Part shown: in pieces, positions 26,996 to 35,810 of the stretch
Numbering within the stretch: position 1 is the stretch's first letter
Layout of the letters: the number at the start of each line of letters is the position of its first letter
Assembly (NCBI GenBank): GCA_964342485.1
Contig: CAYFFO010000001.1
Span: 1-64,000, forward strand
Direction of reading: 5' to 3'
Length of the DNA: 64,000 nt
Source: CAYFFO01 sp964342485
GTDB lineage: Bacteria; Chloroflexota; Dehalococcoidia; Lucifugimonadales; CAJWER01
Notes under the pieces: generated by a model
Databases searched by the model: none
Told to the model about the DNA's origin: nothing
What the model saw: the letters and a program-made list of their open reading frames with translations, nothing else
Made by a program: the position numbers and the translations under genes

Positions 26996-29650
26996 CTATT
27001 CTACTTGTCTGCCGTAGAGATCAATATCAATAATTGAATAACCTAGCCCCTTCAGAGTTGGAGCCACAACTTTTTTGTCACCAACTATCAATACCGACAG
27101 GGACTTGTCTTGAATACGATTTTCTGCCACTTCAGCCACTGAAGCTAGATCCAAAGACATAATACTAGAAGTTAGGGTATTAAAATAATCTAGAGGAAGT
27201 CCAAAAGAAACAATGCTACTAAGACATCCGAGCATTTGTGCCTTAGTTTCAAACTGAGAAGGAAAGCTACGAAGAATTCCCTGTTTTCCTTCTTCCAATT
27301 CTTCTGCTGTTATGGGACGACCTCCTCTAATATCTGAAAACTCCTTGATAGTTTCAATCAAAGCTTCCTTGGTTATAGCAGTTTGAACCGACCCTCCAGC
27401 AACTATTGCGGAGGGCCCACTTAACCAGTCAATATTGGAATAATACCCGTAACTATACCCTTTATCCTGTCTCAAATTCATGAAAAGCCTGGCCGTAGGA
27501 TGAGCACCAAACACATAATTTATCAAATACAGCGGCAAATAATCACTGTGATTCCTAGAAATAGTTATGTGCCCTGCTTTTATTACCGACTGTGGTGCTT
27601 CTGGGCGATCTAATAAATAAATTGTTGAAGCCTCCAAACTTGGAGAAACAAGATTAAGCGGATCAGCGTCCAGAGTATCAATATTCCAATCTCCGAATTT
27701 ATTCTCAGTGCTTTCCATAACGCTCGATTCATCAACATCTCCAACCACTATTAATGTCGCTTTCTTTGGGCCAAAGTTGGAAGAATAATACTCGATGATT
27801 CTACTCTTATCGATCTGCTGTAATGATTGCTTCGTACCCAGTGCAGAATGCCCATATGGGCTATTTGAACCATAAAGAAGAGACCTTATCGCAATCTGTG
27901 ACATAGTTGCTGCATCATCCGAAATACTCTCTACATCAGCTATCTTTTCTTTCCTGATACGTACTAATTCATCATCTGGGAACACAGGGTTTCTAACAAT
28001 ATCAGCAATGATATCTAAAGCTGTCGTCCAGCTACGTGAAGGCGTCTGTGCAGATATAAATACATTCTCTCTACCTGTTGAAACGTTTAAATTCGAACCA
28101 AGAAATTCCATCTCTTTCGCTATTTGCTTGCTACTTCTTTTAGATGTTCCTTCAGCAAGCATCGCCGTTGTTATTTGTGATAGTCCTGGCAAATCAGATG
28201 GATCAGTTGCAGAACCACCACGTATCATGAGTCCAATTACTGTGATAGGTATATTACTTTTAGAAACAAATAAAACTTCCATTCCATTAGATAGCCGATT
28301 GCTTTTCGGAATCGGTGGATCAAAAGAAGAAGTCGACCTACTCTTCGGCATTACAGTACGATCAATACTTGTAGGAACTGAAAGAGTCTTGTTTTCTGAA
28401 ACAACTTGCATGCGTACCCTATTGGAGCCTAAAACTTTATCAGCTGCATGTCTAATATCAGCTGCTGTAACTTGAGAGTACCTTTCTATGTCCAAATTAA
28501 TCAAGTTTGGGTCACCAGCCATAACATTGTAGTAGTTAAGCTGGTCTGCTCTACCAGAAAACCCTCCCATCTTTTCCAGTTGTTTTAAATGCTGGCTTTC
28601 TATTCTATTTTTGGCCCGTTGCAATTCTTCGTCAAGGATGTCTTCGTCTTTGATTTTAGAAAGCTCAGCTTCAAGAACATCCTGTATTTCTGGAAGGCAG
28701 TCCTCCGAATTTCCAGTCACTTCCACAGAAAATTCACCGGAAATTTCCCTTGCATAATTGTAAACAGAAACATCTTTTGCTATTTGTTTTTTATATACCA
28801 AAGATTGATATAATCGTGAACTTTTACCATCAGCCAAAACAGTCGCCAGAATATCTAGTGGGGCTTCAAAGCTGTCAAATGCTGGTGTTGATGGCCATAC
28901 TAAAGAATATCTGGGCAAATGAACATTATCAAAGACCCTTAAATCGGTTTCGCCTTTCAAGGAAGAATCCATTTTCTCAAGCCTAGTTACATTAGAAGCC
29001 CCTTCAATATCCCCAAAATATTGCTCTACTAGGCTTTTGGCCTCTTCTTCTTCAAAATCCCCTGCAATCGCTAAGCTAGCATTTGTTGGAGAATAAAAAC
29101 GACTAAAGAAAGATTTAACATCTTCCAAAGATGCTGCATCAAGATCCTCCTGCGAACCAATAACTGGCCAACTGTAAGGATGTGGAGAGGGGAACAGCTT
29201 GGGTTGCAAAATCAGATGCGACATCCCATAAGGCCTATTTTCATAACTTTGCCTACGTTCATTTTTTACTACGTCACGCTGTAAATCTAATTTTTCTTGA
29301 TCAAGGGATTCAAGAAGGAAGCCCATCCTATCTGACTCCAGCCATAAAGCTAGCTCAAGATATTCTGAAGGTACATTTTCCCAGTAATTTGTTCTATCAG
29401 ATGTTGTTGAACCATTGACAGACCCACCTATCTTTTGTAATGGATTAAAGAAAAGCTCATCATGATTCTTCGAACCTTCAAACATCAGGTGTTCAAACAA
29501 ATGAGCGAATCCAGTGCGACCAGGTGATTCGTCCTTAGAACCGACATGGTACCAAATATTTACTGATACAAAAGGCAATGCCCGATCCTGATGTAGAACA
29601 ACTTGCAGTCCATTAGTCAAAGTGAATTTATTAAATGCGATTGAAACCAT
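26996..29650 (-). CDS. M16 family zinc metallopeptidase (two-domain, pitrilysin/processing-peptidase type)
   Basis: An 884-residue protein with two M16 halves. The first half has the inverted zinc motif HLFEHLMFEGS (HxxEH) near residue 47 and the distal Glu region NERRQSYENRPYG. The second half begins near residue 440 (SNRLSNGMEVLFVSKSNIPITVIGLMIRGG) and lacks HxxEH, ending with the substrate-binding motif DKGYSYGYYSNIDW (the RxxxY-like element). Such clam-shell enzymes degrade peptides. No signal peptide is visible, so a cytoplasmic location is likely. Start at ATG 29650. It is 38 nt upstream of glnS on the same strand. The 195 nt upstream of it hold no recognisable feature. Confidence 0.93.
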   Translation of the reverse strand: MVSIAFNKFTLTNGLQVVLHQDRALPFVSVNIWYHVGSKDESPGRTGFAHLFEHLMFEGSKNHDELFFNPLQKIGGSVNGSTTSDRTNYWENVPSEYLELALWLESDRMGFLLESLDQEKLDLQRDVVKNERRQSYENRPYGMSHLILQPKLFPSPHPYSWPVIGSQEDLDAASLEDVKSFFSRFYSPTNASLAIAGDFEEEEAKSLVEQYFGDIEGASNVTRLEKMDSSLKGETDLRVFDNVHLPRYSLVWPSTPAFDSFEAPLDILATVLADGKSSRLYQSLVYKKQIAKDVSVYNYAREISGEFSVEVTGNSEDCLPEIQDVLEAELSKIKDEDILDEELQRAKNRIESQHLKQLEKMGGFSGRADQLNYYNVMAGDPNLINLDIERYSQVTAADIRHAADKVLGSNRVRMQVVSENKTLSVPTSIDRTVMPKSRSTSSFDPPIPKSNRLSNGMEVLFVSKSNIPITVIGLMIRGGSATDPSDLPGLSQITTAMLAEGTSKRSSKQIAKEMEFLGSNLNVSTGRENVFISAQTPSRSWTTALDIIADIVRNPVFPDDELVRIRKEKIADVESISDDAATMSQIAIRSLLYGSNSPYGHSALGTKQSLQQIDKSRIIEYYSSNFGPKKATLIVVGDVDESSVMESTENKFGDWNIDTLDADPLNLVSPSLEASTIYLLDRPEAPQSVIKAGHITISRNHSDYLPLYLINYVFGAHPTARLFMNLRQDKGYSYGYYSNIDWLSGPSAIVAGGSVQTAITKEALIETIKEFSDIRGGRPITAEELEEGKQGILRSFPSQFETKAQMLGCLSSIVSFGLPLDYFNTLTSSIMSLDLASVAEVAENRIQDKSLSVLIVGDKKVVAPTLKGLGYSIIDIDLYGRQVE

Positions 29651-29845
29651 CTATACCTAGCTCCCAAAAAAAACATAAAATTGATCTATTTAGAATGACA
29701 AAGTTATATTATTGCTTCGATATTACAGAACTGCAACCAAATTGTTTAACATCAACAGTTTCTACACTAACTTAAAATTTGCCACATTAACTAATGAGCA
29801 CATTCATCAATAATAAGCTTTTTAATAATATCGCAATTATAAAAA

Positions 29846-31171
29846 TTATTTCTCTTGTAATGTTTCTTCCAAAGCGGAAAGAAAATCCGTAATGTGATCA
29901 GGTGTCATTGGCGCCGATAAAGTAATCCCAATCCCACCCCTCATGGAAAATCCCTTAAGAAACAGAGCCAGTTCAATTCTTTCAGCCAATTCACTGTTGG
30001 GCAATGATTGCACAGCACGATAGTCTGTAACAGGTTGATCGGTCAAATAATACTGAAGACCAGCTCCGGCACTCAAAACCCGGTTCGGCAAAGATGCCTG
30101 TTCAAAAACCTGTACCAAGCCATCGTGAAGAGCCTGCCTTAAGCTATCAATATGATCATACACTTCAGTGGACAACCGCTTTAAAGTAGCCAATCCTGCT
30201 GCCAATGTAAAGGAATTACCTGAAAAAGTCCCGCTCTGATTAAGCACTCCCGCTACACTGGAATTATCAAGGATTTGCATAAATTCATCCTTGCCTCCAA
30301 TTGCTCCTATTGGGAATCCTCCACCAAAAGCTTTTCCAAACATCGTAATATCAGGTTCTATTCCAAATAATCCCTGTGCTCCTCCAGGCCCAGATCTAAA
30401 ACTCACGACCTCATCCATAACCATAGGTATACCGAGTTCTTTAGTAATATCTCGTATGAATCTGGTAAATTCCCCTGACACTTCAATAATACCCGGCCTT
30501 GCATCATAAAAAACACCTGCGATTTCGTCTCTGTTTTCCCGAAGTATAATTTCCACTGATTCCCGGTCACTGTACGGTAAGATAATCAAATCTTCCTCAG
30601 ACCCTTGTGGCATTCCTGGCCATTCAGATACTGCGTAAGGACTATTTGCAGGACCTGCTTTCTCTAAACTAGGAGAGGTGCTAACCTCAAGAGAATCAGT
30701 ACTGCCATGATATGCGCCTTCAAATTTAGCAAGCTTGGTTCTGCCAGTAATAGCACGAACCATTCGTGCTACATGAATAGCTGCTTCAGTACCTGAATTA
30801 CAGAATCTAACTTTATTGACAGACGGAAACCTGTTAATAATTTCCCGGGAAATTTCAAGCTCGAGTTCTATAGGACCTCCCAGTCCAAATCCTCTATGTA
30901 TTTCTCTTTCTACCGCTTCGACAACCGCAGAATCATTATGGCCCAATATCATTGCTGAATGATGATTTCCAAAATCCACATATTGATTTTTATCTATATC
31001 CCAAATATAGCAACCTTCTGCCTTTGCAATATAGGTTGGATAGGGGTCACTCCAATAAGCTCCTTTTATCACTCCTCCAGGCATGAACGACAAACCTTTT
31101 TGCCATTGAGAACGTGATAAGGGTGTTTTAGCCTCATAATCTTTTATTAATGACTTTCTAGATTTGGTCAA
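29846..31171 (-). CDS. Class III PLP aminotransferase, glutamate-1-semialdehyde aminomutase-like
   Basis: A 441-residue PLP enzyme. Motifs: GCYIWDIDKNQYVDFGNHHSAMILGHND at the N-terminus, FCNSGTEAAIHVARMVRAITGRTKLAKFEGAYHG, VMDEVVSFR (PLP-ring Asp), and the Schiff-base lysine in TMFGKAFGGGFPIGAIGG near residue 279. These place it with the HemL-like branch of class III. It is probably not the heme-pathway HemL: it is the last gene of a four-gene operon with a DegT-type aminotransferase and two amidohydrolases, and a paralogue lies at 41975-43159. It may move an amino group on a catabolic or biosynthetic intermediate; the substrate is unknown. The start is TTG 31171, supported by GGAAGGA 8-9 nt upstream. 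Confidence 0.85.
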   Translation of the reverse strand: MTKSRKSLIKDYEAKTPLSRSQWQKGLSFMPGGVIKGAYWSDPYPTYIAKAEGCYIWDIDKNQYVDFGNHHSAMILGHNDSAVVEAVEREIHRGFGLGGPIELELEISREIINRFPSVNKVRFCNSGTEAAIHVARMVRAITGRTKLAKFEGAYHGSTDSLEVSTSPSLEKAGPANSPYAVSEWPGMPQGSEEDLIILPYSDRESVEIILRENRDEIAGVFYDARPGIIEVSGEFTRFIRDITKELGIPMVMDEVVSFRSGPGGAQGLFGIEPDITMFGKAFGGGFPIGAIGGKDEFMQILDNSSVAGVLNQSGTFSGNSFTLAAGLATLKRLSTEVYDHIDSLRQALHDGLVQVFEQASLPNRVLSAGAGLQYYLTDQPVTDYRAVQSLPNSELAERIELALFLKGFSMRGGIGITLSAPMTPDHITDFLSALEETLQEK

Positions 31172-31194
31172 TTTTGTTATCCTTCCCGTATTTT

Positions 31195-32442
31195 CTAGAC
31201 GAATTTTGCGTATGCAACCTTGCGGATAGCTTCGGTAATATCACTAACATCATTTTCTGAAAAATTTGGTGACATCTGTATGTTAACCCCGTTTTTCATA
31301 ATCAGTTCTCCGTTTGGACAGTCATTAAGCCTATAATCAACAGGTTTTTCCCTTAAATAATCAAGGGGAAACCGAGACTTTCCGTATAAATTTGGGCCTG
31401 TAAGGAAAGGGTTTCTATAAAGTGGACCAAAATCCCCAGATCCAATATAGGGCCCTGACATAGGAATACCCTCTGCCGTCACGGCTGTGGCAAAATCATT
31501 AGCAGAACAATTCAACTTGGAATCGTCTAGTGTAAATCCCAAGTTCCAATAACTGTTAATATCGCCTTTGCGAACAAGTTGAGGTATTATTTCGTCAATA
31601 TCTGCAAGTTCGTCAATAATATTACTCGCACTACGAATCTTGTTTTCTACGTATCCATCAAGTTTACCAAGCTGGTTAAGTAAAATCGCTCCAATAACAT
31701 CATTGATTTTATAATTTGCGGCAAGAAACTGGTTCGCGTACGGCAATCCATCAGCTGGTCCGTTAGCCCGAGGTAACGCCGCGTCTCTAAATAGTATCCC
31801 ACGTTCCCATAGAGACTTGTTATTTGTTAGCACAGCCCCTCCCATACCCGCTGAAAGGTGCTTTCCTCCAAAACTGAATCCAGCAATATCGGCAATTGAG
31901 CCCACCAATTGGCCTTGATGTCTCGCAAGATGAGCTTGGCAACAGTCCTCTATCAAAAATATTCCATGTCGTTTAGCAATATCCTTTAGCTTGGTCATAT
32001 CACAGACGTTTCCAAAAAGATGAACTGCGATAATTGCACGTGTCCGAGAAGTAATTTTTGCTTCAACATCTTCAGGATCCAGAGTGTATGATTCATCTAT
32101 ATCAGCAAATACCGGAACACAGTTATGTAAAAGCGTTCCTAATATGCTGCCACCAGAGGTCCATGGGCTAACTATGACTTCATCCCCAGGGTCAGGATTA
32201 ATTGCCGCTATACAAGTATGCATTGCAGACGTTCCTGAATTTACGGTGATAGCAAAATCTACGCCATGCTTAGCAGCAAAATCGGACTCAAATTGTTTTA
32301 CAACATTCCCATTACTAAGGAATCCAGACCTAATTACCTCTGCAACCGCTTCTACATCATCCTCACCAAAATCATGCGATTTGGCATCAAAAGGCAGAGT
32401 TCTAACAGGCTTGCCACCAGCTATAGCAAGTATATTTTTCAT
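31195..32442 (-). CDS. DegT/DnrJ/EryC1/StrS-family PLP aminotransferase
   Basis: A 415-residue PLP protein. The family pattern is clear: GGKPVRTLPFD at the start, VNSGTSAMHTCIAAINPDPGDEVIVSPWTSGG, AIIAVHLFGNVCDM, LIEDCCQAHLA (PLP-ring Asp) and the lysine in FSFGGKHLSAGMGGAVLT near residue 194. DegT enzymes aminate keto-sugars in nucleotide-sugar and antibiotic pathways, though some members are dehydratases or act on other keto compounds. No sugar-nucleotide genes are nearby, which makes a standard role uncertain. ATG 32442 is preceded by GGAAGGAAAA. It is the third gene of the operon, 31 nt after the amidohydrolase and 23 nt before the class III gene. Confidence 0.88.
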   Translation of the reverse strand: MKNILAIAGGKPVRTLPFDAKSHDFGEDDVEAVAEVIRSGFLSNGNVVKQFESDFAAKHGVDFAITVNSGTSAMHTCIAAINPDPGDEVIVSPWTSGGSILGTLLHNCVPVFADIDESYTLDPEDVEAKITSRTRAIIAVHLFGNVCDMTKLKDIAKRHGIFLIEDCCQAHLARHQGQLVGSIADIAGFSFGGKHLSAGMGGAVLTNNKSLWERGILFRDAALPRANGPADGLPYANQFLAANYKINDVIGAILLNQLGKLDGYVENKIRSASNIIDELADIDEIIPQLVRKGDINSYWNLGFTLDDSKLNCSANDFATAVTAEGIPMSGPYIGSGDFGPLYRNPFLTGPNLYGKSRFPLDYLREKPVDYRLNDCPNGELIMKNGVNIQMSPNFSENDVSDITEAIRKVAYAKFV

Positions 32443-32473
32443 AGCATTTTCCTTCCCAGTAAATTCTTTTGAA

Positions 32474-33241
32474 TCAGTCCCCGTAGTTAGTTGAAATATC
32501 TAGAAGCTTAATAGTATTGCCACCCAATATTTTTCTTTTATCATTATCAGAAATATTTGCCGTTATAACTTTGCCAATTTGATGACGCGCATCTAATAGC
32601 GCCATATCGGTGCCAAAAAGAACACGATCTGGGCCTACAAGTTCAACAGAATTTTCAATGGCATCTTTTGCAGCCCCAGACCCACAGGTTTCAAGATATA
32701 CATTTCCAAGCTCACTTATTTCTTTTGTTAATTTTCCGGGCCCAGAACTACCTCCATGTGCAAGTATCCAGGAAATATTGGGATATCGTTGAGAAAGGTT
32801 TCGAAACCTTTTTAGCACTGTTGTGCCCGGTAGATCAAATGGGTAAGTTGCATGTGACATAACAGGTATTTTATTCTCATTTAACCATTCATATATGGGG
32901 AAATAGTCAGGGTGATCATTTGGTTTTTGATAATAATCCGGATAGATCTTAAGATACTTCATTCCTAACTGGTAAAAAGCCCTCTCTAACTCTGATATAG
33001 CCTCATCTGGATAGTGTGGAGTGACAAAAGCAACCGGCACAAACCTATCGGGATTTTTTGAAACAATTTCAGCTACTTTGTCATTTGCTACTCTTGCATC
33101 ACCAAGAAATATATTATTGATGCATGCCATATCGATACCAGCATGATCCATGATTTCAATATATCGTTCAATGTTTCCATTAACTCTGTGCCTGCCCCAA
33201 TTACCAACATGTGCATGAAAATCAATTATCGGGGTATCCAT
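32474..33241 (-). CDS. Amidohydrolase-2-family metal-dependent hydrolase
   Basis: A 255-residue TIM-barrel hydrolase of the amidohydrolase_2 group. The metal site is intact: HxH in IIDFHAHVG near the N-terminus, a lysine on KYLKIYP, His in PVMSHATYPF, His in WILAHGGSS and the last Asp in LFGTDMALL. Such enzymes hydrolyse or decarboxylate small ring or carboxylic substrates; the actual one is unknown. It starts at ATG 33241, only one base after the stop of the related gene upstream, so translation is coupled and the two products may form a heteromer. Confidence 0.88.
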   Translation of the reverse strand: MDTPIIDFHAHVGNWGRHRVNGNIERYIEIMDHAGIDMACINNIFLGDARVANDKVAEIVSKNPDRFVPVAFVTPHYPDEAISELERAFYQLGMKYLKIYPDYYQKPNDHPDYFPIYEWLNENKIPVMSHATYPFDLPGTTVLKRFRNLSQRYPNISWILAHGGSSGPGKLTKEISELGNVYLETCGSGAAKDAIENSVELVGPDRVLFGTDMALLDARHQIGKVITANISDNDKRKILGGNTIKLLDISTNYGD

Positions 33242-33242
33242 G

Positions 33243-34022
33243 TTAATTAATACCTAACAGGCTTTTAATATTGCCAGAACAAACTGCCTTTAAACTATTA
33301 GAATCCAGTCCGCAGTGGTGAATACTATAAAGTTGAGGAGATATTGCTGACTCTGGAAATCTTGAACCAAAAAGGACACGCTCTGCACCTATTAAATTGA
33401 TTATAGAAGCTATTCCGTCTGTTAAAACAAAACGCGATAATTCAAGGTAGAGGTTGGGAAGAGCTTTTAACAAGGGGAAAACCCAAGAAGCATCATGATA
33501 CGTAGCCTCAACTAATACTACTTTTAAATCGGGCCATGCAGAGACTGTTTCATAAATATCTCTCGGTTCGACAGGATAAGCTGAACCAAGCTGTTCATAC
33601 GTAATCGGCAACCATAGTGGAATACCAGCCTCTGATAGCCAATCTAGCCAGCTTTCAACTATCCAAGAGGTAAAAGGATAGTTATGAAGTCCAGGAAACA
33701 TCCTGACAGAAAGTATGTTGTTATTCTTTAAACCAATAACCACTTGGTCTATATCATCAAATGCTGGGTTGCAAACAAATTGAGGAATCAAACTATCTGA
33801 CCCGTTTACAGAGTCTAGCAACATTTGGTTCCCTTCTCCAGAATCATATGAAGCCGCATGTGGCGAATACACCAGGGCATGGTCTATCCCAGCTCTTTCC
33901 ATCTCCAATTTTGTATCGTGAGGAGACTCGACACTGACAGCCTTATCATGACGGCGCCCAAGTGCCACATTAGCATCGAATACAGGAACAGATGGAGTGA
34001 AATTTAATTTCACCTTACTCAT
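33243..34022 (-). CDS. Amidohydrolase-fold protein with a degenerate metal site
   Basis: A 259-residue relative of the downstream amidohydrolase: both share the barrel layout, the position of the Asp-based motif and the ending (AERVLFGSRFPES against DRVLFGTDMALL). The first metal motif is lost: VFDANVALG stands where HxH is expected, and GSRFP replaces GTD. It is therefore likely inactive or uses a different mechanism, perhaps as a structural partner. The start at ATG 34022 is chosen because AGGAGAG lies 8 nt upstream; the longer frame from 34052 would run through this ribosome-binding site. First gene of the four-gene operon. Confidence 0.75.
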   Translation of the reverse strand: MSKVKLNFTPSVPVFDANVALGRRHDKAVSVESPHDTKLEMERAGIDHALVYSPHAASYDSGEGNQMLLDSVNGSDSLIPQFVCNPAFDDIDQVVIGLKNNNILSVRMFPGLHNYPFTSWIVESWLDWLSEAGIPLWLPITYEQLGSAYPVEPRDIYETVSAWPDLKVVLVEATYHDASWVFPLLKALPNLYLELSRFVLTDGIASIINLIGAERVLFGSRFPESAISPQLYSIHHCGLDSNSLKAVCSGNIKSLLGIN

Positions 34023-34100
34023 TAACGAATCTCTCCTATGAATCGATGACAACCGATCTTTAAAATGAATTTAGACTCGGTTTCTATCTTATATCTCCAT

Positions 34101-34106
34101 ATTATA
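34101..34106 (-). promoter_or_regulatory. Candidate -10 element for the amidohydrolase/aminotransferase operon
   Basis: TATAAT on the minus strand, about 80 nt upstream of the operon's first start codon, in the 117-nt gap after the DUF1461 gene. No good -35 is seen at 16-18 nt, so this is tentative. Confidence 0.35.
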
Positions 34107-34139
34107 AAACATATATAAAGAGAGCATAAAAAAGCAAAA

Positions 34140-34844
34140 TTAAGAACTCTGTAACCTGAAATTGTAAATTCGCAACCTTCTTAATAAAGGTCGCAGCACA
34201 ATCAATATCACGGATTCGATTATAGTTAGCCCCGCAACAATTAAAGTTGCGTCAAAGAAAAAGTTTTGTGGAAACATTGCAATTAACATGTGTCTGCTAG
34301 GATCTAGTTGCCATAAGTCATTGCTGAAACTTATCAAATGAAAAGCGATAAATAGACGGTCAAATCCAAAAAACATCAATAAGCTTAATGCCACGAAAGC
34401 TATAATGGTAAAGAGTCCTGTTAGAAATGTAAGGTTCACGATCTTTGAAAAGCCCCTTATCCTCAACAAGATAACTCCAGTTGTGAAAAAAAACACAATA
34501 TATACTAATGCCATATACTGCAATTGATACACCTTCCGAACCAAATTCTTGACATCAACCATGTGCGTCGTTTCTCTTCCGCCATATATACTTCGCTTTA
34601 TACCATTAACAAAGATTCGAACATCCAGCCTATCTACATTATTGTTAAAGTATTCACGTATCTGTCTACCAGCATCGATGAGTTCTAATCGTTCGATACC
34701 CGTTGTTCGTTCTATATCATATTTATCAAATCCATAACTGTAGAGCTTGGGTGCATTAACTACCAATCTGATATTGGTGGTTAATAAAAAAACAGCAAGG
34801 AATACGACAAACAAAATATCTCCTATAATTAGTAATCTGTTCAT
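34140..34844 (-). CDS. DUF1461 (TIGR01906-type) integral membrane protein
   Basis: A 234-residue protein with four predicted membrane helices: residues about 5-27, 110-130, 136-160 and 200-222. The family hallmark FHLISFSNDLWQLDPSRHMLIAMFPQNFFFDA lies before the last helix. A soluble loop of about 80 residues separates helices 1 and 2. Function of the family is unknown. It is divergent from mazG (77-nt gap) and lies upstream of the amidohydrolase operon on the same strand. Start at ATG 34844. Confidence 0.85.
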   Translation of the reverse strand: MNRLLIIGDILFVVFLAVFLLTTNIRLVVNAPKLYSYGFDKYDIERTTGIERLELIDAGRQIREYFNNNVDRLDVRIFVNGIKRSIYGGRETTHMVDVKNLVRKVYQLQYMALVYIVFFFTTGVILLRIRGFSKIVNLTFLTGLFTIIAFVALSLLMFFGFDRLFIAFHLISFSNDLWQLDPSRHMLIAMFPQNFFFDATLIVAGLTIIESVILIVLRPLLRRLRIYNFRLQSS

Positions 34845-34921
34845 ACAGTAAGTCTAGCAGAGATTTATAATGGCGACCCAGAAACAAAACCAAGATTAAC
34901 AAACTAAAAGGTGAATTCTAT

Positions 34922-35704
34922 ATGAATACTTTTCCATCCACTTTCAGAGGACTTCAGCAACTAATGGTACAACTGCGGGCCCCAGGTGGATGTCCTTGGG
35001 ATATAGAACAGACTTCATCAAGCTTGATGAAATATTTTCTTGAAGAAACTTACGAGTTATTAGATGCGATCGAAGAAAATGATCCAATTCTTATTATGGA
35101 AGAAATTGGCGATCTTATTTTTAATCTAGTATTTCATATTCAAATTGCCAAAGAAGAAAACCACTTTAATGAACGTTCAGTATTTGAGGCAATAATAAAA
35201 AAATTGATCAGGCGGCACCCCCATGTTTTTAGCAACATGGATTTAAAGAAAAAAGATGAAGTAGTTGAAAATTGGCAAAAAATAAAAAAAACAGAACGGA
35301 AAAATTCCAGCTTGTCTATTTTAGACGGCATACCCAAAACCTTACCAGCATTATCACAGGCTCAAACTTTACAACAAAGAGCATCTGATATGGCATTCGA
35401 TTGGGAAACGATCACTGAAGTACAAGAAAAGATTTTTGAAGAAATTGAAGAATTAGAAGATTCAATTGTACAACAAGACAAAGAAGAAGAAATAGGCGAT
35501 ATACTTTTTTCTATAGTCAACCTTGCTCGCTGGATGAAAATAGATGCGGAATTTGCCCTAAGGAAAGCAGATAAGAAGTTCAAGAAAAGATTTGAAATAA
35601 TGGAAAATCTAGCATTTAAAAGAAAACTAGATTTTAAATCTTTATCGATGGAAGACAAAAACTCTCTCTGGGAAGAGGCGAAGAGCATGCATAAAAATAT
35701 TTAG
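34922..35704 (+). CDS. mazG: Nucleoside triphosphate pyrophosphohydrolase MazG
   Basis: A 260-residue protein with two tandem MazG domains. The first holds GGCPWDIEQTSSSLMKYFLEETYELLDAI and MEEIGDLIFNLVFH, the ExxE-ExxD metal motif; the second holds EEIEELEDSI and EEIGDILFSIVNLARW. MazG converts NTPs or dNTPs to monophosphates and pyrophosphate and removes damaged nucleotides in the cytoplasm. Length is normal for the two-domain form. ATG 34922 follows AAAGGTGA by 8 nt. Confidence 0.95.
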   Translation: MNTFPSTFRGLQQLMVQLRAPGGCPWDIEQTSSSLMKYFLEETYELLDAIEENDPILIMEEIGDLIFNLVFHIQIAKEENHFNERSVFEAIIKKLIRRHPHVFSNMDLKKKDEVVENWQKIKKTERKNSSLSILDGIPKTLPALSQAQTLQQRASDMAFDWETITEVQEKIFEEIEELEDSIVQQDKEEEIGDILFSIVNLARWMKIDAEFALRKADKKFKKRFEIMENLAFKRKLDFKSLSMEDKNSLWEEAKSMHKNI

Positions 35705-35810
35705 GAACGCATTGATCTTAATAAACAACCTACCGATCACTACTAAATAGCAATTAATATTACCAAAGCTAGACTCTGAAAATTAAAAAACATGCGAGTA
35801 TACTTGCAAT

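Noticed and set aside
29846..31171. Heme-pathway glutamate-1-semialdehyde aminomutase (hemL)
   Set aside because: The fold and motifs fit, but the operon context and the presence of a similar paralogue make a heme role unlikely; no other heme genes are nearby.
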